A stretch of DNA of 64,000 bases from Pantoea sp. (lineage in GTDB: Bacteria; Pseudomonadota; Gammaproteobacteria; Enterobacterales; Enterobacteriaceae). Made by a program: the position numbers and the translations under genes. Where the stretch lies: assembly GCF_028283705.1 (NCBI RefSeq), contig NZ_JAPWKD010000034.1, positions 310,001 through 374,000 on the forward strand, written 5' to 3'. The notes beneath the pieces are model-generated. The model was not told the origin of the DNA. It worked only from the letters and a program-made list of their open reading frames with translations, and ran no database searches. Positions within the stretch are counted from its first letter, which is position 1. Each line of letters opens with the position of its first letter. Shown here in pieces: positions 36,806 to 46,506 of the stretch.

Positions 36806-37513
36806 TTATTGTTGTGAAGTGCGCGCATAATCCCGCGCGCCAAATACGGCGGTGCCGATGCGCACCATGGTACTGCCTGCGGCGATGGCCGCTTCCATGT
36901 CGTCGCTCATTCCCAGAGAAAGCGTATCGACGCCAGGGTAATCCTGTTGCAAGGCACGAAACGCAGCAGCCATCTGCTGACATACTGCCAGTTGGCGATC
37001 GTAATCCTGCTCGGGGGCTGGAATCGCCATCAGACCGCGTAAACGCAGCTGCGGTAAAGCTGCGATCTCCTGCGCCAGCGTTGGCAGCGCATCCAGCATG
37101 ATGCCAGATTTGCTGTTCTCGTCACTGATATTTACCTGAATTAACACATTAAGCGGCGGCAAATGTGCCGGGCGCTGGTCATTCAGACGCTGCGCGATGC
37201 GCAGTCGATCGACGGTGTGGCACCAGGCAAAATGCTCCGCCACCAGACGGCTCTTATTCGACTGCAACGGCCCGATGAAGTGCCATTGCAGATCAGGATG
37301 TGCGGCCAGCGCGGTGACTTTTTCAACCCCTTCCTGCACGTAATTTTCGCCGAATGCCCGTTGTCCGGCTGCTATCGCTTCTGCAACTGCGCTCACAGGT
37401 TTGGTTTTACTCACTGCAAGCAGCGTGATTTCTTCTGGCGCGCGTCCGCAACGCGCAGCGGCAGCGGCGATACGCTCGCGCACTTGCTGTAAGTTGTGCT
37501 CAATGGAAGTCAT
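36806..37513 (-). CDS. yggS: PLP homeostasis protein YggS
   Basis: A 235-residue alanine racemase-fold protein that binds PLP without catalytic partner domain. The PLP Lys is in LLAVSKTKPVSAVAEAI near 31-47 and the phosphate-binding SLGMSDDMEAAIAAGSTMVR near 202-221. E. coli YggS (234) balances vitamin B6 pools and amino acid metabolism. It heads the minus-strand operon and is divergent from yggR with only 16 bp between start codons. Confidence 0.95.
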   Translation of the reverse strand: MTSIEHNLQQVRERIAAAAARCGRAPEEITLLAVSKTKPVSAVAEAIAAGQRAFGENYVQEGVEKVTALAAHPDLQWHFIGPLQSNKSRLVAEHFAWCHTVDRLRIAQRLNDQRPAHLPPLNVLIQVNISDENSKSGIMLDALPTLAQEIAALPQLRLRGLMAIPAPEQDYDRQLAVCQQMAAAFRALQQDYPGVDTLSLGMSDDMEAAIAAGSTMVRIGTAVFGARDYARTSQQ

Positions 37514-37529
37514 AGTCAGGAGAATTTCT

Positions 37530-38522
37530 ATGGATTTGGATAAAGTTGTGGCCCTTAGTGTAAAGCATAACGCCGCCGATCTGCACCTTTGCAGCGGACA
37601 TTTGCCACACTGGCGGCGTCAGGGCGTGCTGGAACCCATCCCCGAACAGGCTGTGCTGGCTCCTCTCTGGCTGGAAACCTTTATCACCCAGTGGCTGGAT
37701 AGCACGCAGCAGGCTCTGCTTAATGAGGAAGGCCATATGGATTTCGCCATCACGCTGGCAAGTGGAGTGCGGCTACGCGCCAATCTGTTCCTGCAACGGC
37801 AGGGGTTATCGCTGGCGTTGCGTCTGATTGCCAGCCAGGTTCCCGAGCTTGCCAGCCTGCATTTACCGCCGGTGGTTGAACAGTTGTTGCAGCTGGATGA
37901 GGGGCTGATATTAATTACCGGGGCCACTGGCAGCGGCAAATCCACTACCCTGGCGGCGCTGGTAGATAGCCTGAATCGCCATCAGGCGCGCCATATTCTG
38001 ACGCTGGAAGATCCCATCGAGTTTGTCCACCACAGCCAGCGTTCGCTGATTCAGCAGCGGGAGGTGGGGGCGCACTGCGCCTCGTTTCGTCAGGGATTAA
38101 AAGCGGCGCTGCGTGAAGACCCGGATGTGATTCTGCTGGGTGAGCTGCGCGATAGCGAAACCATTCGGCTGGCATTAACGGCAGCCGAAACCGGCCATCT
38201 GGTGCTGGCGACACTGCACACGCGTGGGGCGACCCAGGCGGTGGACCGGCTGGTGGATGTGTTCCCTGCCGAGGAGAAGAACCTGGTACGCAGCCAGCTG
38301 GCGGGTAGCCTGAAAGCGGTGCTGGCGCAACGGCTGGTTGCGGCGAAAAACGGGGGGCGGATTGGCTTATTTGAAGTGCTGGTGGCGACCACGGCAGTGG
38401 CTAATCTGATTCGCGAGGGCAAAATGCATCAGCTGCCGGGCGTGCTGCAAACCGGCGCTCAGGCCGGGATGCAAACCTTTGCCCAGAGTGAGCAGGCACG
38501 GCGACAACAGGGGGTAATCTGA
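37530..38522 (+). CDS. yggR: PilT-like type IV pilus/secretion ATPase (YggR)
   Basis: A 330-residue member of the PilT/GspE ATPase family, with Walker A GATGSGKST at 131-139, the Asp box EDPIEFVHHSQRS near 160-172 and the Walker B ILLGELRDSETIRLALTAAE near 203-222 with the following His box. AGGAGA precedes ATG 37530. In E. coli yggR is isolated from pilus genes, and so it is here; its role in twitching or DNA uptake is therefore uncertain. Converges on ruvX. Confidence 0.9.
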   Translation: MDLDKVVALSVKHNAADLHLCSGHLPHWRRQGVLEPIPEQAVLAPLWLETFITQWLDSTQQALLNEEGHMDFAITLASGVRLRANLFLQRQGLSLALRLIASQVPELASLHLPPVVEQLLQLDEGLILITGATGSGKSTTLAALVDSLNRHQARHILTLEDPIEFVHHSQRSLIQQREVGAHCASFRQGLKAALREDPDVILLGELRDSETIRLALTAAETGHLVLATLHTRGATQAVDRLVDVFPAEEKNLVRSQLAGSLKAVLAQRLVAAKNGGRIGLFEVLVATTAVANLIREGKMHQLPGVLQTGAQAGMQTFAQSEQARRQQGVI

Positions 38523-38526
38523 TGGA

Positions 38527-38943
38527 TCAGTGATTGTCGAACCAATCCTCAAGGATGATCACCGCCGATTGCGCATCAACCCGTCCTTTTTGCAGGGCGC
38601 GGTAGCCGCCACGCTCGAACAAACCGGCGCGCGCTTCAACGGTGCTGAGGCGTTCATCCTGCAACTCGACGCGCACGCCAAACCGACCATGCAGACGATT
38701 GGCAAATTTACGGGCGCGCGCCGTCAGTTCCTGTTCGGTGCCATCCATATTTAACGGCAGCCCAACTACCACGTAATCGGGCTGCCACTCTTTCAGCAGA
38801 CGCTCGATCTGATTCCAGTCCGGCGTACCGTCCTGTGCTTTTAACGCGGTCAGCGCGCGTGCGGTTCCCGTCAGCTGTTGGCCGACGGCTACACCGATGC
38901 TTTTGGTGCCGAAATCAAAGCCCAGCAGTGTTTCACTGGCCAT
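38527..38943 (-). CDS. ruvX: Putative pre-16S rRNA nuclease YqgF/RuvX
   Basis: A 138-residue RNase H-fold protein. The catalytic Asp is in [16 protein letters not shown] near 6-21, and [13 protein letters not shown] near 95-107 and the C-terminal [13 protein letters not shown] near 123-135 carry the remaining acidic residues. Implicated in 16S rRNA 5' end processing. The start overlaps the yqgE stop by one base. Confidence 0.95.
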   Translation of the reverse strand: MASETLLGFDFGTKSIGVAVGQQLTGTARALTALKAQDGTPDWNQIERLLKEWQPDYVVVGLPLNMDGTEQELTARARKFANRLHGRFGVRVELQDERLSTVEARAGLFERGGYRALQKGRVDAQSAVIILEDWFDNH

Positions 38944-39506
38944 CAGGCGTGCCCTGCATCGTTGGTCATATTATGGATATCCACGCCCAGGCATTTAGCG
39001 GCTTCACGCCAGCGCTCCGCGATCGGTGTCTGGAACAGGATATTGGTGGAAGCTGGCGTCGTCAGCCACGCATTTTCCAGCAATTCGTTTTCCAGCTGAT
39101 CCTTCTCCCAGGCACAGTAACCCAGCGCTACCAGCACGTTCTCCGGCTGGGAGGTGCTGCCAATGGCTTCCAGCACATCTCGTGAAGTGGTAATCACGGT
39201 GGTGTCGGAGATGCGGATGCTGGATGAATAGATGCGCTGAGCAGAGTGCAGAATAAAGCCGCGGTCCTCCGCCAGCGGGCCGCCAGCGAATACCGGTTTA
39301 TCCAGCCTGATGGCCGGATCGCGATCTGATGGGCTGATTTTGAGCTTTTTAAGGATGCCTTCAACCGTCAGATTATCCATTGGCTTGTTGATGATTAAGC
39401 CCATGGCACCGTCTTCGTTATGCTCGCAAATGTAGACCACCGAGCGTTTGAAGAAGGGATCCTGTAGGGATGGCATCGCAATCAAAAAATGATGCTGTAA
39501 ATTCAT
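38943..39506 (-). CDS. yqgE: YqgE/AlgH family protein
   Basis: A 187-residue protein from [20 protein letters not shown], the same length as E. coli Yqg[13 protein letters not shown] near 72-83 and [14 protein letters not shown] near 126-139 are conserved. Its function is not established. Upstream frame adds 28 unlikely residues. Confidence 0.95.
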   Translation of the reverse strand: MNLQHHFLIAMPSLQDPFFKRSVVYICEHNEDGAMGLIINKPMDNLTVEGILKKLKISPSDRDPAIRLDKPVFAGGPLAEDRGFILHSAQRIYSSSIRISDTTVITTSRDVLEAIGSTSQPENVLVALGYCAWEKDQLENELLENAWLTTPASTNILFQTPIAERWREAAKCLGVDIHNMTNDAGHA

Positions 39507-39592
39507 TCTCACTCGTATACCAAAAATAACCGGCATTGCCGCAGCAATACCGGTATTGGGTGGTTCATGGAGCACAGGCTCCGGCGGCATCC

Positions 39593-40537
39593 TTAGCCCA
39601 GACGTTTCTCAATTGCATCCATCAGCATACCGGTGATGGAGATTGGGAAGGCGGCTTCAATTTCACGCACGCAGGTCGGGCTGGTTACGTTCACTTCAGT
39701 CAGTTTATCACCGATGATATCGAGACCGACAAAAATCAACCCTTTTGCTTTCAGCGTGGGGCCAACACGACGGGCAATTTCCCAGTCGCTGTCGCTCAGC
39801 GGGCGTGCTTCGCCACGTCCACCTGCCGCGAGGTTACCACGGGTTTCGCCACCCTGCGGGATGCGCGCCAGACAGTACGGGACGGGTTCACCATCCACGA
39901 CCAGTACACGTTTATCACCGTCTTTAATCGCTGGCAGGTAATTTTGTGCCATGCAGAAGTTCTGGCCGTGGTTGGTCAGGGTTTCGGTGATCACGCCAAA
40001 GTTAGGATCATCCTGCTTCACGCGGAAGATCGATGCGCCGCCCATGCCGTCCAGCGGTTTCAGGATCACATCACCGTGTTCCTGCCAGAACGCGCGCAGT
40101 TTCTCTTTGCTGCGGGTGACCAGGGTGTCCGGGGTTAAATCAGCAAACCAGGCGGTGTACAGTTTTTCGTTACAGTCGCGCAGGCTCTGCGGTTTGTTAA
40201 CGATCAGCGTGCCTTGTTCTTCCGCGCGTTCCAGCAGATAGGTGGCGTAGATGAACTCGGTATCAAACGGCGGATCTTTGCGCATCAGCACCACGTTGAG
40301 ATCGGCCAGTTTGATCTCCTGCTCGCTGCCAAATTCGTACCATTTGTCGTAGTTTTGTTCCACGCTGAGCAGGCGCGTGCGCGCATAAGTGACGCCGCCG
40401 CGCAGGGAGAGATCGTTCATCTCCATGTAGTGAATTTCGTAACCACGGCGCTGTGCTTCCAGCAACATGGCGAAGCTGGTGTCTTTTTTAATGTTGATGG
40501 ACGAAATCGGGTCCATAACGATGCCAAGCTTAATCAT
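39593..40537 (-). CDS. gshB: Glutathione synthetase
   Basis: A 314-residue ATP-grasp enzyme joining gamma-glutamylcysteine and glycine. It begins [20 protein letters not shown], as in E. coli GshB (316). The ATP-grasp loop [16 protein letters not shown] is near 155-170 and RYL-type nucleotide contacts [18 protein letters not shown] near 210-227. Gene order rsmE-gshB-yqgE-ruvX as in E. coli. Confidence 0.96.
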   Translation of the reverse strand: MIKLGIVMDPISSINIKKDTSFAMLLEAQRRGYEIHYMEMNDLSLRGGVTYARTRLLSVEQNYDKWYEFGSEQEIKLADLNVVLMRKDPPFDTEFIYATYLLERAEEQGTLIVNKPQSLRDCNEKLYTAWFADLTPDTLVTRSKEKLRAFWQEHGDVILKPLDGMGGASIFRVKQDDPNFGVITETLTNHGQNFCMAQNYLPAIKDGDKRVLVVDGEPVPYCLARIPQGGETRGNLAAGGRGEARPLSDSDWEIARRVGPTLKAKGLIFVGLDIIGDKLTEVNVTSPTCVREIEAAFPISITGMLMDAIEKRLG

Positions 40538-40598
40538 TATTCTCTCCTCAAAGGGGGAATCAGCTACCCCTGCCTAGTCTGTAACCCGCAAGTATCCC

Positions 40599-41330
40599 TT
40601 AACCGAGGTCACCAAACCTCACCTGAAGTGCCGTAATGGCGGTGAGAGCGGTGGTTTCGGTGCGCAGCACGCGTGGTCCCAGCAGAATATCGGTAAAACC
40701 ATGCTGCGACGTCATGCTAATTTCGTCTGTTGACAGGCCACCTTCCGGGCCAATCAGCAGACGGATGCGTTCCACCGGCAACGGCAGCGTGTTGATACTG
40801 TGGCTGGCGCGCGGGTACAAATTAAGTTTTAGACCGTCATCCGCTTCAGCGCACCACGCCTCCAGCGTCATCGCTGCCCGAATTTCCGGCACACGATTAC
40901 GGCCGCACTGCTCACAGGCGGCAATTGCGATTTTCTGCCATTGCTGAATTTTCTTCGCCAGACGCTCTGCATCCAGCTTTACGCCGCAGCGTTCAGAAAA
41001 CAAGGGCGTAATGACGTTGACGCCAAGCTCGATCGATTTCTGAATAGTGAATTCCATCTTTTCACCACGCGACATCACCTGGCCGAGATGCAGGTGCAGC
41101 GGTGATTCGCGATCGTCCAGTTGGCTGGTAAGAACTCTTACTTGTACACGCTTTTTATCGGCCTGGGTGATTTCGCCAGCAAAAGTCAGATTACTGCCAT
41201 CAAACAGCTCAAGGCGCTGGCCGGTGCTCATGCGCAGCACACGCCCGACGTGGTTGGCGGCGTCTTCGTCGAGGAAAATCTCACTGTCCACAGTCAGTGA
41301 TTCGGGGTGAAAAATGCGAGGTATACGCAT
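40599..41330 (-). CDS. rsmE: 16S rRNA (uracil-1498-N3)-methyltransferase
   Basis: A 243-residue SPOUT methyltransferase. The N-terminal PUA-like part begins [12 protein letters not shown]; the SAM-binding knot has [19 protein letters not shown] near 188-206 and [16 protein letters not shown] near 216-231, both hallmarks of RsmE. Length equals E. coli (243). Confidence 0.95.
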   Translation of the reverse strand: MRIPRIFHPESLTVDSEIFLDEDAANHVGRVLRMSTGQRLELFDGSNLTFAGEITQADKKRVQVRVLTSQLDDRESPLHLHLGQVMSRGEKMEFTIQKSIELGVNVITPLFSERCGVKLDAERLAKKIQQWQKIAIAACEQCGRNRVPEIRAAMTLEAWCAEADDGLKLNLYPRASHSINTLPLPVERIRLLIGPEGGLSTDEISMTSQHGFTDILLGPRVLRTETTALTAITALQVRFGDLG

Positions 41331-41404
41331 TGGGTTCCTGCCAGCGTTAATGCCGTGCCTCAGGCACGGCCCAATCGGAAAACCGATAGTTTAGGGTAGC
41401 GCTT

Positions 41405-42112
41405 TTAGCGCTGGCAAGCCTGAAGCACATAAGGATTATGATTACCCTGGACTTTGGCAATGCGGTTATCGCGTTCGCACTCCCACGGCGTTACCGGATA
41501 TTGCTTATCCCAGGCAGTAAACAGCTGAGTTTGCTGGCGTGACAGACTCAGGTGATATTGATCGCGCATATAGAAGTAGGTGCGGGCAATCGCGCCACGG
41601 GCACGTTCCGGCGGCTGCGCCAGCTTCTGTTTGAAATCAATCTTCATGCTGCACTGACCATAAGGTTGATCACCACCGTTCCACTGGCTGTACTGAAAAT
41701 TGCCACGGTCGCCGTTCACTTCACCAATCGCCGGTTGCAGGTTATGCAGATCGCTCTCAATCCGGCGGTAGTCGGCATCTTTGCTGCAATTCTTACGGCC
41801 GCCGTTCTGCCAACATTGACGCTGATGGCCGAACTCCCAGGCTGGCATCACATGTTCCCATTCAATGCGCTCTGCACGATTGGCATTTTTACGCACGCTA
41901 TAACCGCAGCTGCTCAGGTCTGGCACGCCTTTTTTGCCGTGCCAGTTAATTTTGCAACCACAGTAGAAACTGCCGGGGGCATCGGCATTGATATAGGCCG
42001 CGTATTCTTTGGCTTGCTGGAAGTTGTTCTGATGATAATTGTTGAGGTTAAGGCTATACGCGCTGAGCGGCGCGACTAACAAGGTCAGGGCGATAATAAT
42101 TTTGCGAGACAT
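41405..42112 (-). CDS. endA: DNA-specific endonuclease I
   Basis: A 235-residue periplasmic nuclease with a signal peptide ([20 protein letters not shown]). The active-site region [14 protein letters not shown] near 82-95 holds the His, and [18 protein letters not shown] near 121-138 the metal ligands, as in EndA/Vvn nucleases. Cys residues that form disulphides are present. Length equals E. coli EndA (235). An 8-bp hairpin (41352-41370) lies before rsmE. Confidence 0.95.
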   Translation of the reverse strand: MSRKIIIALTLLVAPLSAYSLNLNNYHQNNFQQAKEYAAYINADAPGSFYCGCKINWHGKKGVPDLSSCGYSVRKNANRAERIEWEHVMPAWEFGHQRQCWQNGGRKNCSKDADYRRIESDLHNLQPAIGEVNGDRGNFQYSQWNGGDQPYGQCSMKIDFKQKLAQPPERARGAIARTYFYMRDQYHLSLSRQQTQLFTAWDKQYPVTPWECERDNRIAKVQGNHNPYVLQACQR

Positions 42113-42189
42113 ATTCCAAAAATTAACCGGGTGCGAAAAAAGGCGGCAGGTTAGCAGAATGCTGGCGGGGGTGAAATGGGATAATCGGA

Positions 42190-42702
42190 CTAACTTGCTG
42201 AAAATTCACCGGGTTGCAGCAAAGTGCCGCAATGGACGCAGCGATATTCACTTTCGCCGCGCAGCACACGATTGTGGCGACGCACGGTTAGCTGATGTTG
42301 CTGGCAACCGCAGCGGTAGGGGAAAGTCTGGCTGCGCACGGAGTCGATTTCAAACTGGTGGGTGCGACGTGCCGCAACGCCCAGCACGTTTTCCATCATC
42401 CATTTCCACTCTTTGCCGTGTGGTGCAACGCGACCGAAGGTTTTCCACACCAGCAGATGTGCCAGTTCGTGTGGCACCACTTCATCGATAAATGCCTGCT
42501 GATTTTCCAGCAGCAATACCGGGTTGAGGCGAATTTCCCACTTTTCCAGCCAGGCGGTTCCCGCCGCAGTGCCGCGTTGCTGATAGATCAGTTTGGGTTC
42601 GGGATAGCTGCGTTCCAGCCGCTCGTTAGCCAGTTGCAGGAACTGGCGCAGTGAGCGCATCACGGCTTGTTGGATAGCGATAGGCAGGCGGGGTGTTTTC
42701 AT
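42190..42702 (-). CDS. sprT: SprT family zinc metalloprotein
   Basis: A 170-residue protein from [20 protein letters not shown]. The zinc-protease motif HELAH is in [13 protein letters not shown] near 76-88. A C-terminal zinc ribbon is formed by Cys pairs in YRCGCQQHQ and YRCVHCG. SprT is related to the human DNA-protein crosslink protease SPRTN; its bacterial role is unclear. Start chosen by matching E. coli SprT (165). Follows galP. Confidence 0.93.
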   Translation of the reverse strand: MKTPRLPIAIQQAVMRSLRQFLQLANERLERSYPEPKLIYQQRGTAAGTAWLEKWEIRLNPVLLLENQQAFIDEVVPHELAHLLVWKTFGRVAPHGKEWKWMMENVLGVAARRTHQFEIDSVRSQTFPYRCGCQQHQLTVRRHNRVLRGESEYRCVHCGTLLQPGEFSAS

Positions 42703-42756
42703 GTCGGCCAGCATAAGATGTTGCGCCAGGGAACTCAACCGTTGCGGGGCGGGCAA

Positions 42757-42785
42757 TAAAAAAGGGCTGCCAGCTGGCAGCCCTT
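42757..42785 (-). terminator. galP terminator
   Basis: AAGGGCTGCCA and TGGCAGCCCTT form an 11-bp arm palindrome. On the minus strand it is followed by TTTTTATT, 17 bp after the galP stop. Confidence 0.88.
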
Positions 42786-42801
42786 GTGCGTTATATCTCG
42801 A

Positions 42802-44196
42802 TCACTGCTGACCGATTTCGCGCAGCTTTTTGCCCGACAGCAGGTTACGTTCGATGTGCTCCAGTGAGACGTTTTTGGTCTCCGGAATCAGCACCAGTGT
42901 CAGCAGGATAAAGAACACGTTCAGTCCCGCGTAAACCCAGAAGGTCGGTGCGTTGCCCAGCGAGTTCAGCATCGTCAGGAAGGTTGCGCCGACAATCATG
43001 TTGGCAATCCAGTTGGTGGCGGTTGAGACGGTGATACCAAAGTCACGACCTTTCAGCGGCTGGATTTCAGAGCACAGTACCCAAATCAGCGGGCCGGCAC
43101 TCATGGCAAAACCAACGATAAACATCAGCAGCATAGCAACCGCAAAGTATTGCGCACCTTCGGAGTGAATACCCACGTGCAACATGGAACCGAGGATACC
43201 CATACCTGCCGCCATCACCAGGAAGCCCAGTACCAGCGTCGGTTTACGACCCCAGCGATCCACCAGGCCGATAGCGATAAAGGTTGCCAGCACGTTCACC
43301 AGGCCGACAATCACCGTGCCCCACATTTGCTGCGTGGTGTTGGCAAAACCAGCGATTTCAAAGATTTTCGGCGCATAGTACATGATGACGTTCATGCCGG
43401 TGAACTGCTGCATCACCTGCAACAGCACGCCGAGGAACACTGCGCGACGGAAGTTGCTATTGCTCTGGAACAGCTGCCAGCCTGACTGCTTGATCTTCAG
43501 GCTTTCACGGATTTCATCCAGCTCACGTTTCGCCTGCTCGCTGGTGTCACGCAGACGATCCAGTACGCGCTGTGCATCGCGGAAGTTACCTTTTGCCGCC
43601 AGCCAGCGTGGGCTGTTTGGCAGGAACACCACACCGACCAGCAGCAGAATCGCCGGAATGGTGATCACACCCAGCATCCAGCGCCATGCGCCAGCATCAC
43701 TGAACGCGGTATCAGACAGGTAAGCCGCCAGAATACCGATGGTGATCATCAGCTGATACAGAGAAATCATACTGCCACGGATTTTTTCCGGTGCGATTTC
43801 AGAGAGATACAACGGCGCTGTGTAAGACGCAACACCCACCGCCAGACCCAGAACTACACGGGCGGCAATCAGCATTTCCGGGTTCGGTGCCATAGATGAC
43901 CACAGCGAACCGATAACGAACAGGATGGCACCGGCCATCAGGCTCTTTTTACGACCCAGTTGCGAAGACATCCAGCCACTACCAATGGCACCTACTGCGG
44001 CACCAAACATCATGGAACTGACGATCCACTCCTGTTGGTGAGCAGTCACGTTAAAATCTTTTGCGATAAAGGGCAGGGCACCCGCGATGACACCGATATC
44101 GAGACCGAACAGCAGGCCGGCCAGAGCCGCGAGAAAGCAGACAAATAAGGTCATTGCCTTATTTGAGGTTCTGCTTTTATGAGTATTGCCAGGCAT
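42802..44196 (-). CDS. galP: Galactose:H+ symporter
   Basis: A 464-residue major facilitator superfamily sugar porter with twelve helices. Start [15 protein letters not shown] is supported by GGAGG 6 bp upstream; a longer in-frame reading would add 33 residues. Family motifs: [18 protein letters not shown] near 27-44, SQLGRKKSL after helix 2, GRKPTL after helix 8 and PETK near the C-terminus. The sequence follows E. coli GalP (464) almost throughout. Two gal-type operators and a CRP-like site lie upstream, so galactose induction and catabolite control are expected. Confidence 0.95.
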   Translation of the reverse strand: MPGNTHKSRTSNKAMTLFVCFLAALAGLLFGLDIGVIAGALPFIAKDFNVTAHQQEWIVSSMMFGAAVGAIGSGWMSSQLGRKKSLMAGAILFVIGSLWSSMAPNPEMLIAARVVLGLAVGVASYTAPLYLSEIAPEKIRGSMISLYQLMITIGILAAYLSDTAFSDAGAWRWMLGVITIPAILLLVGVVFLPNSPRWLAAKGNFRDAQRVLDRLRDTSEQAKRELDEIRESLKIKQSGWQLFQSNSNFRRAVFLGVLLQVMQQFTGMNVIMYYAPKIFEIAGFANTTQQMWGTVIVGLVNVLATFIAIGLVDRWGRKPTLVLGFLVMAAGMGILGSMLHVGIHSEGAQYFAVAMLLMFIVGFAMSAGPLIWVLCSEIQPLKGRDFGITVSTATNWIANMIVGATFLTMLNSLGNAPTFWVYAGLNVFFILLTLVLIPETKNVSLEHIERNLLSGKKLREIGQQ

Positions 44197-44258
44197 ATTG
44201 CCTCCAAATTTATCCATCGTTGTTTTTATCAATGTTAAGGAACCTGCTTCCGGGAAAA

Positions 44259-44274
44259 AGTGAGGGCGATCACA
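44259..44274. promoter_or_regulatory. CRP-like site upstream of galP
   Basis: AGTGA-N6-TCACA matches the cAMP-CRP consensus TGTGA-N6-TCACA at nine of ten conserved bases. About 70 bp upstream of the galP start. Confidence 0.65.
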
Positions 44275-44277
44275 TGA

Positions 44278-44293
44278 ATGTAATCGGTTACAC
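44278..44293. promoter_or_regulatory. GalR/GalS-type operator, proximal
   Basis: ATGTAATCGGTTACAC fits the gal operator pattern GTGNAANCGNTTNCAC with one base off (read on the other strand). Next to the CRP-like site. Confidence 0.7.
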
Positions 44294-44480
44294 ACACTGA
44301 AACCCTGTAATTCAGCATTTTTCGCCCGAAATGGTTCAGTAACCAGTAAGGTATAGCACCCGTTAAGTTTCTGACATCATTCTAAATATCGGCTATCAGA
44401 CGACGCTGAAAATAACGCATTTTTACTGGAATGACTACGCTGCAAAATTCCTAAATCACAGATATTTAAAGCGTTTCAAA

Positions 44481-44496
44481 ATGTAATCGTTAACAT
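44481..44496. promoter_or_regulatory. GalR/GalS-type operator, distal
   Basis: ATGTAATCGTTAACAT is a weaker gal-type operator, its centre about 203 bp from the proximal one. The interval between holds no gene (44294-44480, AT-rich). Confidence 0.5.
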
Positions 44497-44552
44497 TTTG
44501 TTGTAAACAGGATGCAGTAAGCGTAGCAGGTGAGGGACGAGCGACAGAAATG

Positions 44553-44585
44553 AATCAGGGAGGCCAAAGGCCTCCCTGATTTTTC
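44553..44585. terminator. metK terminator
   Basis: AATCAGGGAGGCC and GGCCTCCCTGATT form a 13-bp stem with an AAA loop, about 20 bp after the metK stop. A T-run is present on the plus strand; on the minus strand (metK direction) the tail is GATTCATTT, a weaker U-tract. Confidence 0.75.
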
Positions 44586-44601
44586 ACTGATGGGCTAAAA
44601 C

Positions 44602-45753
44602 TTACAGGCCGGCAGCTTCACGCAGCTGTGCAGCTTTGTCGGTTTTTTCCCACGGGAAGTGTTCGCGACCAAAGTGACCGTAAGCAGCAGTCTCTTTGTA
44701 GATCGGCTGCAGCAGATCCATCATCTGAATCAGGCCGTAAGGACGCAGATCGAAGAACTCGCGTACCAGCAGGGTCAGCTGTTCGGTTGCCACTTTCTCG
44801 GTACCGAAGGTTTCCACCATGATGGAGGTTGGTTCGGCCACGCCAATCGCGTAGGAAACCTGAATCTCACAACGGTCAGCCAGACCGGCTGCAACGATGT
44901 TTTTCGCCACATAGCGTGCAGCGTAAGCTGCAGAACGGTCAACTTTTGATGGATCTTTACCGGAGAATGCACCGCCACCGTGACGAGCCATGCCGCCGTA
45001 GGTATCAACGATGATTTTACGACCGGTCAGACCGCAGTCACCCATCGGGCCACCGATAACGAAACGGCCAGTCGGGTTGATATGGTATTTGGTGCTGGCG
45101 TTGATCCACTCAGTCGGCAGAACCGGCTTGATGATCTCTTCCATTACGGCTTCACGCAGGTCTGCCTGAGAAATATCTTCAGCATGCTGAGTTGACAGGA
45201 CTACAGCGTCAATACCGACAATCTTGCCGCCATCGTACTGGAAAGTGATCTGGCTTTTCGCGTCCGGACGCAGCCACGGCAGGGTGCCATTTTTACGCAC
45301 TTCAGCCTGACGCTGCACCAGACGGTGCGCGTAGGTTACCGGCGCAGGCATCAGCACATCAGTTTCGTTGGTGGCGTAGCCAAACATCAGGCCCTGGTCA
45401 CCGGCTCCCTGCTCCAGCGGATCGGTACGATCAACGCCCTGGTTGATGTCAGGGGACTGTTTACCGATGGCGCTCAGTACCGCACAGGAATTGGCATCAA
45501 AACCCATATCGGAATGAACATAGCCGATTTCACGAACGGTATTACGGGTGATCTCTTCGATATCAACCCATGCGCTGGTGGTGATTTCACCGCCAACCAG
45601 CACCATACCGGTTTTCACGTATGTTTCGCAGGCCACGCGTGCTTTCGGATCCTGTTCAAGGATGGCGTCCAACACGGCGTCAGAAATTTGGTCAGCGATT
45701 TTATCAGGATGTCCTTCTGATACGGACTCAGACGTAAAAAGGTGTTTAGCCAT
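44602..45753 (-). CDS. metK: S-adenosylmethionine synthetase
   Basis: A 383-residue enzyme making SAM from methionine and ATP. Start [20 protein letters not shown] gives the E. coli length (384). ATP-binding [12 protein letters not shown] is near 117-128 and the P-loop-like [20 protein letters not shown] near 258-277. It is divergent from speA, as in E. coli; SAM also feeds polyamine synthesis. Confidence 0.97.
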   Translation of the reverse strand: MAKHLFTSESVSEGHPDKIADQISDAVLDAILEQDPKARVACETYVKTGMVLVGGEITTSAWVDIEEITRNTVREIGYVHSDMGFDANSCAVLSAIGKQSPDINQGVDRTDPLEQGAGDQGLMFGYATNETDVLMPAPVTYAHRLVQRQAEVRKNGTLPWLRPDAKSQITFQYDGGKIVGIDAVVLSTQHAEDISQADLREAVMEEIIKPVLPTEWINASTKYHINPTGRFVIGGPMGDCGLTGRKIIVDTYGGMARHGGGAFSGKDPSKVDRSAAYAARYVAKNIVAAGLADRCEIQVSYAIGVAEPTSIMVETFGTEKVATEQLTLLVREFFDLRPYGLIQMMDLLQPIYKETAAYGHFGREHFPWEKTDKAAQLREAAGL

Positions 45754-45833
45754 TCTGTTCTTTACCTTACAAATGGTTTGAATTCGACTGCGTAGCGTAA
45801 GCAAGGCCAGCCTGGAAGTTAATTAACCAGTAT

Positions 45834-45865
45834 AGATGGATGAGCATCTGGATGGCTATTCTAGG
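45834..45865 (-). promoter_or_regulatory. Candidate MetJ boxes and -10 element of metK
   Basis: Tandem 8-mers AGATGGAT, GAGCATCT and GGATGGCT match the met box AGACGTCT at 5, 4 and 5 of 8 positions, next to a TATACT -10 hexamer read on the minus strand. The arrangement resembles MetJ-repressed promoters but is weak. Confidence 0.35.
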
Positions 45866-46152
45866 TTACTCACTGAGCGAATTACCAGCCCTTTTTCTGT
45901 TTCCGCATTTTACGCAACAGCAGAACTGGCAAATTTTCCTGACACGGATGCCTGCTACTCACAGGGTATCGGCAGGTTACATGAAAGCTTTTGCAATTTT
46001 ACGCGTCAGGCTGTATAAATCGCCGCTGCTGTCGACCACAGCCCAAAAGGATGACGCCGCCGTGCGTCGCGCTCGTCAGATATGTCGATATCTGGCTTTC
46101 ACCCAGGCCGTTTACCGCATGTTTTCCCCATGCGTTGGAGGTGATTAAAGTA

Positions 46153-46290
46153 ATGAACCCATCTTTCTCTTTATACGGTTCACTGCGTTCAGCGTGCGCG
46201 CTGGCCATCCTTCCCATTTCCATTTCTGTTTTACTCTCCAGTCGAAGTTTTGTTCGTTGCGGTAATTATCCCGACACGAGCGCCGGCTAA
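46153..46290 (+). CDS. Possible 45-residue small membrane protein or leader peptide upstream of speA
   Basis: ATG 46153 is preceded at about 9 bp by GGAGGTGA, an excellent ribosome site. The frame gives MNPSFSLYGSLRSACALAIL and a further hydrophobic stretch, then a polar tail ending NYPDTSAG. One short membrane helix (about 14-30) is possible. It lies 216 bp before speA, in the region where E. coli has the small genes yqgB, yqgC and yqgD, but I do not recognise it as any of them. The rest of 45754-46506 shows no other convincing gene. Confidence 0.4.
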   Translation: MNPSFSLYGSLRSACALAILPISISVLLSSRSFVRCGNYPDTSAG

Positions 46291-46506
46291 ACTGTCCCCA
46301 CAATTCTGTCGATGTTTTTCACGCGCCCACAGCGCTGGAAATATCAGGCTATTTCTGGCCCGGTTGCACGCATCCCGGCCCGGTGTTTTACACTTACCAG
46401 GAGCACCTGATGAGGGAGTCTGCGCAGGATGGGGCATTTTTTTCCGACGTAACAATGACAAAAATCGGCAACTGTTTCTTATTCCAACGGAAAATTGAGG
46501 TTCGCG

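Noticed and set aside
46250-46498. 82-codon frame just before speA
   Set aside because: Composition is not protein-like and it has no clear ribosome site; it overlaps the better small frame.
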